A stretch of 64,000 bases of DNA from Corydoras sp. C115 (GCA_019802505.1 JAFMOC010000059.1:586001-650000); one strand, 5' to 3'; positions 33,584-43,828 are shown, counted from the first letter of the stretch. Notes: generated by a model from the sequence alone, not told the origin. A program made the numbers and translations.

Positions 33584-33951
33584 CATTCATTCATTCATTC
33601 ATTCATTCATTATCTTCCGCTTTATCCTCTATTAGGGTCGCAGTGGGGTTCCCCATGCCCATCCAGGGGAGAACGTTTTGATCGCTGGGCAGATACACCC
33701 AGCACAGGACGCCAATCTATCGCTGGGCACACACTCACTCACACCGACACGCACGCATACACACTCTATATGGGGCAATTTTGGAGAACTCAATTGACCT
33801 CGATCCATGTTTTTGGACTGTGGGAGGAAACCGGAGAAGCGAAGGAAACCCACGCAGACACGGGGAGAACACGGAAACTCCACCCAGATTGGGATTCGAA
33901 CCGGGAATCCCTAGCGCTGAGAGGAGAATATGCTAAACCACTAAACCAAGC
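33584..33951 (-). repeat. V-SINE with 13-bp TSD, left arm of a palindromic composite
   Basis: TSD CATGGTTCAAATT at 33571-33583 and 33952-33964. The tail is (ATTC)n. It carries the marker GAGAAGCGAAGGAAACCC shared only with the copy at 37808-38147. Confidence 0.95.
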
Positions 33952-33995
33952 CATGGTTCAAATTACGCAAATTATTTACCAGGGGTTTTCAAACC

Positions 33996-34241
33996 CTCCG
34001 GGTTCTCCGGTTATCTCCCACAGTATGAAAACATGGAACAAGTCTCCAAAATTGCCCCATATAGAGTGTGTATGCGTGCGTGTCGGTGTGAGCGAGTGTG
34101 TGCCCAGCGATAGATTGGCGCCCTGTCCTGGGTGTATCTGCCCAGCGCCCGAAACGTTCTCCCCTGGATGGGCATGGGGAACCCCACTGCGACCCTAAGA
34201 TAGTATAAAGCGGGAGATAATGAATGAATGAATGAATGAAT
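33996..34241 (+). repeat. Head-less V-SINE, right arm of a palindromic composite
   Basis: Starts inside the core at CTCCGGGTTCTCCGGTTATC and runs to AAGCGGGAGATAATGAATGA. The marker CTCCCACAGTATGAAAACATGGAAC and the (TGCG)-rich ATGCGTGCGTGTCGG are shared with 38193-38375. Confidence 0.93.
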
Positions 34242-34471
34242 TCGAACCATGCTGTATGTTGGATATGTTGAGCTCCATCTTGGTAAGGGCAGCTTAGACC
34301 CCACGTGGCCCTCCAACTTCATCAGTCTCTTGAAACGTAGCTACAGATCGGAATGACACCTGCAGTCTAATGAGCCCTCAGTCCCTCTGTCTGCGCTGCC
34401 TCTCCTGTGCCATCTAGAGATTTCTTTATTTTCTGCCTGCGTGAGCGTGGCGGCGCTCTCCGTTCCCCCCG

Positions 34472-34513
34472 CCGCGCACGCACACGCACACGCACACGCA
34501 CGCACACACGCGC
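34472..34513. repeat. Alternating purine-pyrimidine (CG/CA) tract
   Basis: GCGCACGCACACGCACACGC-type alternation over about 42 bp inside the CpG island. Such tracts can adopt left-handed DNA near promoters (general knowledge). Confidence 0.85.
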
Positions 34514-34865
34514 AAGCCGGCGTGCGTGCACATGCCCGTAATTCGAGTGCAGGAGCTCCATCCCGGACGCGGATCGACGGCGCAGTCCGGATCTGAGGTG
34601 GCACAGGCGAACATGAGCTTTCCTTAGGGAGGAACAGTGGAAACGTGGGATATTAAACAGAAGTCGGAATGTTTTTGCAGCCTGAATCGCGCAGTGCGGG
34701 TCGATTTCAGTCCGACTGAGCGGAGAAACTAAGCAGTGCAGTGCGCACAAGGAACGGCGAGAGGCAGAAGGACGGCGATCTGCTCCACTTTGGCGAATTC
34801 AAGGGGAATCAAATGGATGGTTATGCAGAAAGTAGCTTGTTGTGAATGAAGCTGGAAGGCGAGCG

Positions 34866-34889
34866 ATGGATGTGTTTCCCGAAATCACG
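34866..34889 (+). CDS. Candidate first coding exon of an unidentified gene
   Basis: The ATG at 34866 has G at -3 and G at +4 (good Kozak context). It opens eight codons reading MDVFPEIT and then meets ACG|GTAAGC, a strong splice donor in phase 0. An alternative upstream ATG at 34846 (MKLEGERWMCFPKS..) would use the same donor in another phase, but its context is weaker. There is no signal-peptide-like run in the visible residues. The position at the 3' edge of a CpG island is what a vertebrate first exon looks like. I do not recognise the protein from eight residues. The next exon would be far downstream; 50336 is the only candidate I found. Confidence 0.4.
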
Positions 34890-34905
34890 GTAAGCAGCAC
34901 GCACA

Positions 34906-35476
34906 GCATCACTTCATTTCCACTTATGAAGAAGCACTGGCATGGAGCACAGAGATCCAGTCAAAAACATTTTTTTTTCATGTATATATATACATATATT
35001 AAAAAAAAAAAAGTTGGATGAAGCATGCAGGTCGCAGGGTATTTAAATGGGTGTGGAGGTTTATTAGTTCACATCCCAATGCGCATCTTCATCGGCTCTC
35101 CACTTCTTGTTCATTGTATAAAAAAGTGCCTCTGTTGGTGATGTCCGAACTGTACATTGCTCCAAGCTCACATTCTCGTCAACTCACAAGGTTTGCAGCA
35201 CAACTGTGTCCTTTAGAGGTCGAAATCAAATCCACATGAAATCGAAGAAGTCCCATGTAAGTCACTTTAATGCAAAAGCTAGATGATCGATGCAACTCCC
35301 ATTTGTGGGAGCTGCAACTGGCATTCAGCATTAGTTTAAAGAAGGGTCGTGATGGCAACGTTGTGCTTTAATGCATTTATTTTGGATAGCTTATTGAAAT
35401 GTGCGTTGCTAAAAGCGAAAAGGTGCAGCTACACCTAATACACCTTGTATCATGCTGCACCATTTTATTTTAGGGG

Positions 35477-35538
<62 letters not shown>

Positions 35539-36867
35539 ATGAGGGAGGGAAAGAAAGAATGAGGTGTATTTTCAATATTATGCAGGGCCCTTTGAATATT
35601 TAAGAACAATGCCTTATAAAAAAAGAAAAAACTTATAATATTTATTTGCAGCCACTAACCACTTTATTAAGTAACTTCCATCCAATGGCCAATTTCGTCA
35701 GTTTCACGCAATTTATTTACTCCCACCATTATTAAAGAGGGACGAACAAGTAAGCACGCCTGGGTGGTGAGGCGAACCGTTCTGAAAATATCAGATGCAC
35801 TGACAGTGTTGGATACATCGCAGGGTTGTGCTGTCATCAGATGCAAAGCGTTACTAAATTTAACCATTAGAGACATTATGATGAAACAAGCACAAAACAA
35901 TATTTTGCATGGAATCTAAGTTTGGTGGATGAGGAAACAATGCAACATGATGTGTGTTGAAAATAATCATGAGGTTATTAAGTATATGCAGGCTTGGAAA
36001 GCAGAGCAAGTGTGTTTCCTTCAATTCACAACCCATTTCTATTTTACCGGCATCTTTGCATCGCAGCTGTGGTCAAAATGCACCACCACAAATTAAATCT
36101 GGTCAGTGGTGGCACTATTGTGGTCTTTTTTATTAAAGCATGAGCTGGCTGACAGGGGACATCTTTTTTTTGCATTATCTCTATTGTTATTATGAGGAAA
36201 GGTGGTGAATATTCAGTTTATATTCATTTTTCGACTTATTTGTTTGGACATGCATTCAGATGAATGCATTACTATGGCTGTGTATAAAATCGCCGACAGG
36301 ACTGTGGATACTAACTTTGAATCAGTACTGTTAAACCAATAAAGTAGTTTTTGAGGAAGTAAGTAAGTAGTAACTATGTAACCTCAGACGTGATGCATCC
36401 ACAATGGTACAAACCTTAAAGAAGAGGTCACCCCACACAGTAAAGGTTTTGCTATTTGGGAAAAGTCATATTATAATGTTTTAATTTTGTGTGGTTGTTT
36501 CTTACTTACACTTGTAAGTAGCTGATCTATTGCTTTTCGACATTTTTTTTTTTCCTTTCGTAGTTTGATCATGTGATTTACCTCCAGCTGAATCATGGGA
36601 AAGCACATTTTGTTTCGTATGCTTTTTACAAAATGGCATCCAGTTCAGTAGATCATCCAGAAATGTTTCATACCTGGTGCATATTCAGACATACCAGTCA
36701 TTTGCACCTACAGCTTTTGCCCACTATGTAGTGTGTGGTTTTGGACACAGCTGATATGAATAGCACGGTGTAGCTGGATTTCAGCACCATGGACAGTGTA
36801 ACCCTGTTGTACCACTTCCCATCAGGAAATAAAACCTGGAAAGGACCACTCTCTTCAATATCTGTAT
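34906..36867. other. Intron-like DNA after the candidate first exon
   Basis: Repeat-free apart from the microsatellite at 35477-35540. The block 35650-35890 has higher complexity and could be regulatory, which is inference only. The minus frame at 35667-35900 shows no motif. Confidence 0.4.
35477..35540. repeat. (GT)n-(GA)n microsatellite
   Basis: GTGTGTGTGTGTGTGTGTGT followed by an interrupted GA run to about 35540. Confidence 0.96.
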
Positions 36868-37092
36868 CCATCCATCCATTATCTTCCGCTTTATCCTATA
36901 TTAGGGTCGCAGGGGGTTCCCCATGCCCATCCAGGGGAGAAAGTTTAGGGCGCTGGGCAGATACACCCAGGACAGGGCACCAATCTATCGCTGGGCACAC
37001 ACACACTCACACAGACACGCACTCAAACACACTCTAGTTGGGGCAATTTGGAGAGTTCAATTGACTTGATCCATGTTTTTGGACTGTCTGTC
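36868..37092 (-). repeat. V-SINE, tail half with truncated core
   Basis: TCCATCCATCCATTATCTTC to CCATGTTTTTGGACTG, then replaced abruptly by (TCTG)/(TCTC) repeats (37086-37130). Head and B box are lost. Confidence 0.92.
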
Positions 37093-37135
37093 TGTCTCTC
37101 TCTTTCTCTCTCACACAGACACACATACATACATA
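37093..37135. repeat. (TC)n/(CA)n simple repeat
   Basis: TCTGTCTCTCTCTTTCTCTCTCACACAGACACACATACATACATAC. Confidence 0.9.
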
Positions 37136-37139
37136 CTTT

Positions 37140-37395
37140 GGTATAAAAGAACAAAACTGTCCCACACAGAACTCTTGACTTAAATTTCATTAAGCATCTT
37201 TGGGATAAACTGCAATAGAAATTCTAAGTCAGACCTTACAAAGATCTCTGGTTTAATGTACTACAGATTTCACAGGCATACCCCAAAGTCCTATTAAAAG
37301 ACAAAAAAACAAAGTTAAATCTGCTGTAGTGGCAAATGAGCAAATAAAATCTTCTGTATGTACAATGTATTAATGTCCTAATACTTGGGTATTTT
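37140..37395 (+). mobile_element. Tc1/mariner-type transposase remnant
   Basis: CCCACACAGAACTCTTGACTTAAATTTCATTAAGCATCTTTGGGATAAACTGCAATAG is a decayed SPDLNPxEHLWDELQ-coding stretch. It is followed near 37376-37392 by CCTAATACTTGGGTATT, the terminal motif of the family. Confidence 0.6.
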
Positions 37396-37454
37396 GTTGG
37401 GAATGTGTACATTCAGTACATTTGAGTTTCTATTCTCACTGTCCATTTCATAAA

Positions 37455-37700
37455 TGCCACTTACCATATAGATGCACTTTGTAGTTTTACTGTTAAAGAC
37501 CATCTGTTTAGCTGCATTCTTTGTAATTGCGCTTTTATTCAGTTTCACAGACTGCTGCCTACACGAAGCCTGTGGCTGGTCATTTTTAGTTGCTGGACTA
37601 TTCTTAGTTGAAGTGTTTGAAAATACATCAGCACTGGTGATCCACTTATACCAGCTTACCACACGCTAACACACACACTCTAACATATCTCCACCATGGC
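37455..37700. mobile_element. Fragment of the MITE-like family
   Basis: CCACTTACCATATAGATGCACTTTGTAG, GACCATCTGTTTAGCTGCATTCTTTG, GTGATCCACTTATACCAGCTTACCACACGCTAACACAC. Same module order as 24285-24510 and 54750-54830. Confidence 0.55.
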
Positions 37701-37807
37701 AGTTGCTCTGTGTTGGTTTTGTGGAGATTCTGACTGAGTTAATGTGAATAACAAACTGTTTATTTACAAAGCAGAACTATAACAAAAGTAACAAGACTCC
37801 AGCCATC

Positions 37808-38147
37808 AATCTCTTATCTTCCGATTTATCCTCTATTAGGGTCGCGGGGGGGTTCCCCATGCCCATCCAGGGGAGAACGTTTTGGGCGCTGGGAAGATAC
37901 ACCCAGGACAGGGTGCCAATCTATCACTGGGCACACACTCACTCACACAGACACACTTTATATGGGGCAATTTGGAGACCTCAATTGACCTTGATCCATG
38001 TTTTTGGACTGTGGGAGGAAACCGGAGAAGCGGAGGAAACCCACGCAGACACGGGGAGAACACGGAAACTCCACCCAGATTGGGATTCGAACCGGGAATC
38101 CCTATCGCTGAGAGGAGAACATGCTAAACCACTAAACCACCGTGCCG
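37808..38147 (-). repeat. V-SINE, left arm of the second palindromic composite
   Basis: Carries GAGAAGCGGAGGAAACCC and GGGGAGAACACGGAAACT as in 33584-33951. Ends CCACCGTGCCGCCATGG and continues into the shared linker GGTTCAAATTACGCAAATTA (38154-38173). Confidence 0.94.
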
Positions 38148-38192
38148 CCATGGTTCAAATTACGCAAATTATTTACCAGGGGATTTCAAACC

Positions 38193-38375
38193 CTCCGGGT
38201 TCTCCGGTTATCTCCCACAGTACGAAAACATGGAACAAGTCAATTGAGTTCTCCAAAATTGCCCCATATAGAGTGTGTATGCGTGCGTGTCGGTGTGAGT
38301 GAGTGTGTGCCCAGCCATAGATTGGCGTTCTGTCCTGGGTGTATCTGCCCAGCGCCCGAAACGTTCTCCCCTGGA
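38193..38375 (+). repeat. Head-less V-SINE, right arm of the second composite
   Basis: CTCCGGGTTCTCCGGTTATC, CAGTACGAAAACATGGAACAAG, ATGCGTGCGTGTCGGTGTG, stopping at TTCTCCCCTGGATGG, where a minus-strand V-SINE fragment takes over. Confidence 0.92.
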
Positions 38376-38376
38376 T

Positions 38377-38466
38377 GGCCACGCGGACAGGGGGAGAACA
38401 TGGAAACTCCAGCCAGATTGGGATTCGAACCGGGAATCCCTAGTGCTGAGAGGAGAACGTGCTCAG
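38377..38466 (-). repeat. V-SINE core and head fragment
   Basis: CCACGCGGACAGGGGGAGAACATGGAAACTCC to GAGAGGAGAACGTGCT. The join with the preceding plus-strand arm is direct, suggesting recombination or template switching between copies. Confidence 0.88.
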
Positions 38467-38611
38467 TAACATGCCCAGTAACAAGTTTCTTTAATCATAA
38501 ATGATTTCATTTTAAGAATTTTAAAAACTGTGTAAGTAACTTAAGCCAATATACTATTGTAGCACTACATAAATAAATAGAGCACTACATAAATAAATTA
38601 ACTTAAAACCA

Positions 38612-38917
38612 ATGTGCCTCATCCATTTCAACATATGTTGCCCATTTCTCACAAAATAATTTGTAAGTTCAGACGCTGATGTTGAGTGAAAGGACTTGCT
38701 TAGTATTATTTTCAAGTTTCTCCCAAAGGTGTTAGCTGTGGTTTTGTGGGTCAGTCGAGTTTCTCTGCACCAAATGTACTCAACCATGTACCTTGCTTTT
38801 TGCACTGAGGCACAGTTGTGAAAGAGCAATGAGCCTTCTCTATACTGTTTTCACAAAGTTAGAAGCATACAATTCTCCAAAATGCATTTCTAGGTGCAAT
38901 GAGACTGAAGTGCAATG
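38612..38917 (-). mobile_element. Tc1-type transposon remnant
   Basis: On the plus strand: CTGATGTTGAGTGAAAGGAC, TTCAAGTTTCTCCCAAAGGTGTTAGC, GTGGGTCAGTCGAGTTTCTC, ACCTTGCTTTTTGCACTGAGGCACAGTTGTG, TTCACAAAGTTAGAAGCATACAATTCTCCAAAATG. These follow, in order and antisense, the transposase-derived sequence of a common fish Tc1-type family. No frame survives. Confidence 0.65.
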
Positions 38918-39250
38918 TTCTAGTGGTTAGAACATTCTCCAATCAGCACTAGGGATTCCAGGTTCGAATTACAATCTGGCTGAAGTTTTCATGTTCTCCC
39001 CATGTCTGTGTGGGCTTCCTCCGGGTTCTCCGGTTTCCTCTCACATTGCAAAAACATGGAAAATTGAATACTCTAATTTGCCCCATATAGTGTGTGTCTG
39101 TGTGAGTAAGTGTGCCAGAGATAGATTGATGCCCTGTCCTGGATGTATTTGCCCAGCGCCCAAATCATTCTCTCCTGGATGGGCATGAGGAACCCCCCAC
39201 GACCCAGTAGAGGATTAAGCGGAAGATAATTAATAAAAAAATGAATGAAT
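38918..39250 (+). repeat. V-SINE, diverged, inserted in a Tc1-type remnant
   Basis: GTTCTAGTGGTTAGAACATTCTCCAATCAGCACTAGGGA, B box AGGTTCGAAT, core, CCCAGTAGAGGATTAAGCGGAAG and (AATG)n. The Tc1-type terminal motif resumes at 39293 (GAATAAGGTGTTTGTCCTCATACTTTTGCCA). Confidence 0.88.
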
Positions 39251-39345
39251 GAATTAAATAGTTAGTTAGACTGAAATGTCTGAATTCAGTGAATAAGGTG
39301 TTTGTCCTCATACTTTTGCCATGCAGTGTATATAGCAATACAATA

Positions 39346-39935
39346 CTCAGCCTCAATGCAAAAATTCAACAGTCTCAGTACTGTTCAAGTAACAAAGTGT
39401 ATTCTGGTAGTTATAACATTTTACACAATGTATATATGATGTATTTTTTTTTTGATTGATACACAGATCTTACAGCAAACTCTATCTGCTAATGTTTTCT
39501 TTAAACATTCTTTCCCAGATTGTGGTCAAAAAGCCATTGATTTTTGTGATGAGGTCACAGTTAAGGGCTGTTTTTGGTGACATTTCTATGACCGTGCTCA
39601 TGACATGGATAGTCTGATGTCCGGGGTCAAACGAGTTTTTCCAGAGGTGCCAAGATGGGACAATACTCACATTTCCTTGTTCATACAACTTTTTGGATTT
39701 TTGAACAAGCTGGGCGATGACTATAATGTATTTATTGATGATGATGATGATGCCTGTTTAATAGAACAGTACGGGGTGTGTTTCATGCTACAGACTTCCA
39801 CAGCAGCATGCGATATCAAATATACAATAGTGAACTAGAAATATTTTGTTGTTTTGTGCACATGATCGACAAATATTGTTTGTCAAATTATATAACATTT
39901 GTACTACAGCATGTCAGTATCAATGTAATATCTAT
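39346..39935. other. Non-coding DNA
   Basis: Repeat-free except a short (GAT)n at 39737-39752, which gives a poly-Asp run in a chance frame. No gene support. Confidence 0.4.
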
Positions 39936-39947
39936 ATGCTTTTGTGC

Positions 39948-40272
39948 GGGTGGCTTAGTGGCATGTTCTCCTCTCAGCACTAGGGATTCCCGGTTCGAAT
40001 CCCCATCTGGGTGGAGTTTCCACGTTCTCCCCGTGTCCGCATGGGTTTCCTCATGGTTCTCCGGTTTCCTCCCACAGTCCAAAAACATGGATCAAGGTAA
40101 TTGAATTCTCCAAATTGCCCCATATAGAGTGTATCTGTGTGAGTGAGTATGAGCCCAGTGTGAGATTGGCGCCCTGTCCTGGATGTATCTTCCCACCGCC
40201 TGAGATGTTCCCAATGCCCACCCCCGCGACCCTAATAGAGGATAATGTGGAAGATAATGGATGTATGGATGG
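39948..40272 (+). repeat. V-SINE with exact 12-bp TSD and shortened head
   Basis: TSD ATGCTTTTGTGC at 39936-39947 and 40273-40284. The head is only GGGTGGCTTAGTGGCATGTTC, lacking the TTAGCACG stretch. Confidence 0.95.
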
Positions 40273-40332
40273 ATGCTTTTGTGCAAATGTAACACCAACA
40301 GACATGGTGTAAAAGTGAGGAATCTTGGGTGA

Positions 40333-40557
40333 GTTTACTTACATTTGGTCATTTAGCAGATGCTTTTATCCAAAGACACTTACAAGTATCCCAACTTGGT
40401 TGGGGTCGGAACACAGGGTCACATGCAGCATCCCTGTAGCAGTAAGGGTTAAGGGTCTTGTTCAGGAATTCACATTGTTAACTACATTGGACCTGAGATT
40501 TGAACCCACAACCTTCAGATTAATAGTCTACCACCCTAACCACTGAGCTACCATAAC
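40333..40557 (-). repeat. L2-tailed SINE, full length
   Basis: ACATTTGGTCATTTAGCAGATGCTTTTATCC (tail complement), GGTTAAGGGTCTTG, TTTGAACCCACAACCTTCAGATTAATAG and CACTGAGCTACCATAACC (head complement). Confidence 0.92.
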
Positions 40558-40751
40558 CTTCCTTCATTTCATCTCATACGCCATTGTCGATTCTCGACGG
40601 TGTGATGCACGGATGAGTCAGTTATCTCCATGCTCCCTGTCTTATGTTTCTCACAGCAGGCTAGTCTGCTAGCCGGTCTGTTTTGCATTTTCTATCTTTA
40701 TTAAAACTACATTTTAAATTAATTCTAGTTTGCTGTAAAATTAATGAGCTG

Positions 40752-41085
40752 GGGCAGTATGTTGGACCTTTTGCCTCTTAGTGCTGAGCATCCAGGTCCG
40801 AATCCCAATCTGGGTGGAGTTTCCATGTTCTCCACGAGTCCACGGGGGTTTCCTCTGGGTTCTCCAGTTGTCTCAAACAGTACAAAACATAGAATCAAGA
40901 TAAATTGACTGCTCTAAAGTGCCCCATATAGTGTGTGTGTGAGTGAATGTGTGCCCAATGATAGAGTGGCGCCCTGTTCTGGGTGTATCTACCCAGCACC
41001 CAAAACATTCTCCCCTGGAAGGACTTGAGGACCCTCCTCACGACCCTATTACAGAATTAAGCAGATAATGGATGAATGGATTTAT
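40752..41085 (+). repeat. V-SINE, old copy
   Basis: GGGGCAGTATGTTGGACC, CAGGTCCGAATCCCAATCTGGGTGGAGTTTCCATG, GTGCCCAATGATAGAGTGGCGCC, ending AATTAAGCAGATAATGGATG. Confidence 0.87.
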
Positions 41086-41719
41086 GTGGTGGTGAATTTT
41101 GGGAATATTTGGTTATAATTGTAATGACTTTACTACAATTTAACTATTGAGAGGCTGTGGTGAGTATTTGTTTACTCATGCATTGTCCTCTAGGAAATAT
41201 TTCATGGGAACATTATTTAAATTTCTCACCTGAACACCATGCGACTCTATTTCACATTGGCTTATGGTGTAATAAGATGAAATCTCTTCTATCATGTCAG
41301 GAAATGCTGCTGAGTATGTTACTTTTTTCTTTGCCACAAAGACAGATTTTCTACCGGTTGACCTCTACGTCTGGTAAGGTTCTCTCAGCTACCCGTAAGC
41401 AGCCCCTGAGAGCAGACCTGAAGATAAATCATAAGTTTGCATGAGCTGTTGTCAGTGCGATAAGTCATGGAAATTATAGTGACCTCTCGCTGCTTACTCA
41501 GCCTCTTCACATCTTTACATTTGTATACGCTGTTTTCAGCCAAGCAGTAAACACGTCCATGACAGATTCCACTACACCTGTTTTATTTACAGGTCTGAAA
41601 CGAGACATGGAGTTGCTAAAGTATGAATGCATTAAGGCTCGTTATCCATCATTGTATGTGTAAGGTGGTCTTAAGAACCTGTGCATGTTGCATGTCTACT
41701 ACCTTTAGGCCATTACAGG
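41086..41719. other. Repeat-free block with a 95-codon frame
   Basis: The frame at 41157-41444 (+) has no recognisable domain. Near 41342-41372 there is a weak CAG acceptor and a GTAAGG donor only 30 bp apart. Not called as a gene. Confidence 0.35.
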
Positions 41720-41743
41720 TTTTATATATATATATATATATTT
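41720..41743. repeat. (TA)n at SINE insertion site
   Basis: TATATATATATATATATATT before the V-SINE, and a matching TATATATATATAATATT after it (42064-42078). The element inserted into a TA run. Confidence 0.9.
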
Positions 41744-42064
41744 ATCCATCCATCCATCCATTATCTTCCGCTTTATCCTATATTAGGGTTGCGGGGGGTT
41801 CGGGCGCTTGGCAGATACACCCAGGACAGGACGCCAATCTATCTCTGGGCACACACTTACTCACTCACACAGACATACACACTCTATATTGGGCAATTTG
41901 GAGAACTGAATTGACTTGATCCATGTTTTTGGACTGTGGGAGGAAACCAGAGAACCCAGAGGAAACCCACGTGGACATGGGGAGAACATGGAAACTCCAC
42001 CCAGATTGGGATTCGAACCGGGAATCCCTAGTGCTGAGAGGCGAATGTGCTAACCACTGAGCCA
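41744..42064 (-). repeat. V-SINE inserted in a TA microsatellite
   Basis: Intact from CCATCCATCCATCCATTATC to TAACCACTGAGCCA, with a small deletion after GGGGGGTTCGGGCG. TSD not resolvable because of the TA repeats. Confidence 0.93.
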
Positions 42065-42103
42065 TATATATATAATATTCTTTATTGTAGATATGTGTAC
42101 AGG

Positions 42104-42412
42104 AGGGCGGCACGGTGGCTTAGTGGTTAGCATGTTCTCCTCTCAGCACTAGGGATTCCCAGTTTGAATCCCAATCTGGGTGGAGTTTCCATGTTCATCC
42201 CATGTCCGCATGGGTTTCCTCCGGGTTCTCTGTTCAAATGAATTCTCCAAATTGCTCCATATAGAGTGTGTTTGTGTGCATGTCTGTGTGAGTGAGTGTG
42301 TGCACAGCGATAGATTGGCGCCCTGTCCTGTCCCTGTTCCCTGTATGGGCATGGGGAACCCCCCGTAACCCTCATAGAGGATAAAGCAGAAGATGGGCGG
42401 ATGCATGGATGG
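42104..42412 (+). repeat. V-SINE with exact 11-bp TSD
   Basis: TSD ATGTGTACAGG at 42093-42103 and 42413-42423. Deletion in the core: GGGTTCTCTGTTCAAATG lacks the CCGGTTTCCTCCCACAGTCC block. Confidence 0.95.
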
Positions 42413-42423
42413 ATGTGTACAGG

Positions 42424-42715
42424 GTAAAGTGGGAGGCCTCACAGCAAGCAACATGCTCTAAGGACCACAACCATGTAATTCCCCTAAATAACAGATTCCA
42501 CACTTTTTTGGTGTCTTTCAGGCGTTTAAAAAGCAGTTGCAAAGTTTGTGAATGTTTGAAAACTAAAGCTCGTTTTGATGCTCATTAAAATCTTACACCC
42601 CTTCAACAGTTTGTAATTAACACCTTATGCCAGCTTCACAACTGATGTTACCTTCCTATTTGCTTGGAACCAGCACTATAATTCACTCCTAAAGGCTTTC
42701 ACAATGTCTTAAGAT
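42424..42715. other. Short non-coding interval
   Basis: No feature recognised. Confidence 0.4.
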
Positions 42716-42968
42716 GGATGGCACTGTGGTACATCAACCTCTCAGTGCTGGGGATCTAGGTTTGAATCCCACCTCAGGGGGAGTTTTCATTTTCTCTCCA
42801 TGTGGTGGGTTTTGCCTACAGTGGATTTTGTGATTTCCCTACACTCTTCTATTTAATCTTTATATCTTTGACAACTGCTAAATGGTGGGCCAGTGTTTAC
42901 TGGTTTCCTCCCACAGTCTCCTCAAAATTGCCCCCATATATTTTAAGTGTGTGCCCAGTGTTAGAGTA
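42716..42968 (+). repeat. V-SINE interrupted by an L2-like segment
   Basis: Head GATGGCACTGTGGTACATCA, TAGGTTTGAATCCCACCTCAGGGGGAGTTTTCATTTTCTC, then foreign sequence at 42828-42892, then CTGGTTTCCTCCCACAGTC and GTGTGCCCAGTG. The foreign part reads TGTGATTTCCCTACACTCTTCTATT.. and matches 43280-43340. Confidence 0.8.
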
Positions 42969-42984
42969 ATTAAGTAAACTGCAT

Positions 42985-43400
42985 AACTGTTATTCCGAGC
43001 CCTCATCATCTCTCAGCTTTACTACAGCAATGAATTGCTTGCTGTATAATCAAGGCTTAACAGCTGATCCTGAACTTTGTAGCTTGTGTAGTGTTCAACC
43101 AACCCAGACAAGCCCATGTGACTACACTGCTTGTCTCTCTCCATTGGTTTCCATTAGATGGCCACGTCCTCTGCGAAGCCTTTACCCTGCCCCACAGGGC
43201 AATCTCTGGATCTGTTCTTTCATGCCTCAACTAATTTCCGAAAGTACACCCCAGTTCTCTCACTGAGCTCTAGAGGAATCTGTGATTTCCCTACACTCTT
43301 CTATTCACTCTTCATATCTTTTATCACTGCTAAATGGTGGAATGATCTCACTGCGCTTTTTGCAGTGTGGGGACATTTAGCAGTTTGAAGAAACACCTGC
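42985..43400 (+). mobile_element. L2-type LINE ORF2 C-terminal fragment
   Basis: TCATCATCTCTCAGCTTTACTACAGCAATGAATTGCTTGC is a decayed (S)QLDYCNALLA stretch. About 250 bp later comes AAATGGTGGAATGATCTCAC (KWWNDL), the usual WN.LP-type motif near the end of L2 ORF2, then TTTGAAGAAACACCTG (..K.HL). The spacing and order fit the family; stops and frameshifts abound. Confidence 0.65.
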
Positions 43401-43728
43401 AGACATGCTACACATCTACAAATCTACAGCAAGCACTTGATTCCGTCTCCTTATCTGCCTTTTTATAAAGAAAAAGAAGAAGGATTGGAGAGGTTTTAAC
43501 ATGTAACAGCAGAGCAGGTCATTTTTTGATGGTGCTACAGTTCAGGTTGTTGCTCTCTGACTCGTTATTCACTCAGATTTAAGTGCAAGTTCATTTATTT
43601 ATATAGCATTGCCTCAAAGCGGCTTTATAGTTTTATAAGTCTATGCTGATTTAAACAAAACATATAGAAAATGATGATATTAAAACTGTGGCAATGATAT
43701 ACCTGCTGATCTAAAGCTAAAAGTATTT
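43401..43728. other. Non-coding DNA
   Basis: Beyond the LINE fragment, no feature recognised. Confidence 0.4.
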
Positions 43729-43815
43729 ATCCATCCAGCCATCCATTATCATCTGCTTAATCCTATACTAGGGTCATGGAGGGTACCCCATGCCCATCCA
43801 GTTGAGAAAATATTC
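43729..43815 (-). repeat. V-SINE tail fragment
   Basis: ATCCATCCAGCCATCCATTATCATCTGCTTAATCC, CTAGGGTCATGG, CCCATGCCCATCCAG. Confidence 0.85.
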
Positions 43816-43828
43816 CTTTTTTAATTAC

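Larger units (their letters stand above)
34370..34905 (+). promoter_or_regulatory. CpG island with probable promoter and 5' UTR
   Basis: CpG dinucleotides are dense here (GTGGCGGCGCTCTCCG, CCGCCGCGCACGC, CCGGACGCGGATCGACGGCG, GCGAGCGATGG) in an otherwise CpG-poor, AT-rich window. None of it matches the repeats. It ends in a candidate coding start and splice donor. Short upstream ATG frames (34613, 34813, 34817, 34823) all end quickly, as expected of a 5' UTR. No TATA box was identified, so the start point is unknown. Transcription to the right is inferred. Confidence 0.65.

Noticed and set aside
33572..34198. 208-codon plus-strand open frame, the longest in the window
   Set aside because: It runs through two V-SINE arms in opposite orientation. 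The same peptide strings appear wherever V-SINEs occur, so it is translated repeat, not a protein gene.
41342..41372. Possible micro-exon between CAG and GTAAGG
   Set aside because: Only about 30 bp, weak acceptor and no flanking support. Too easily met by chance.
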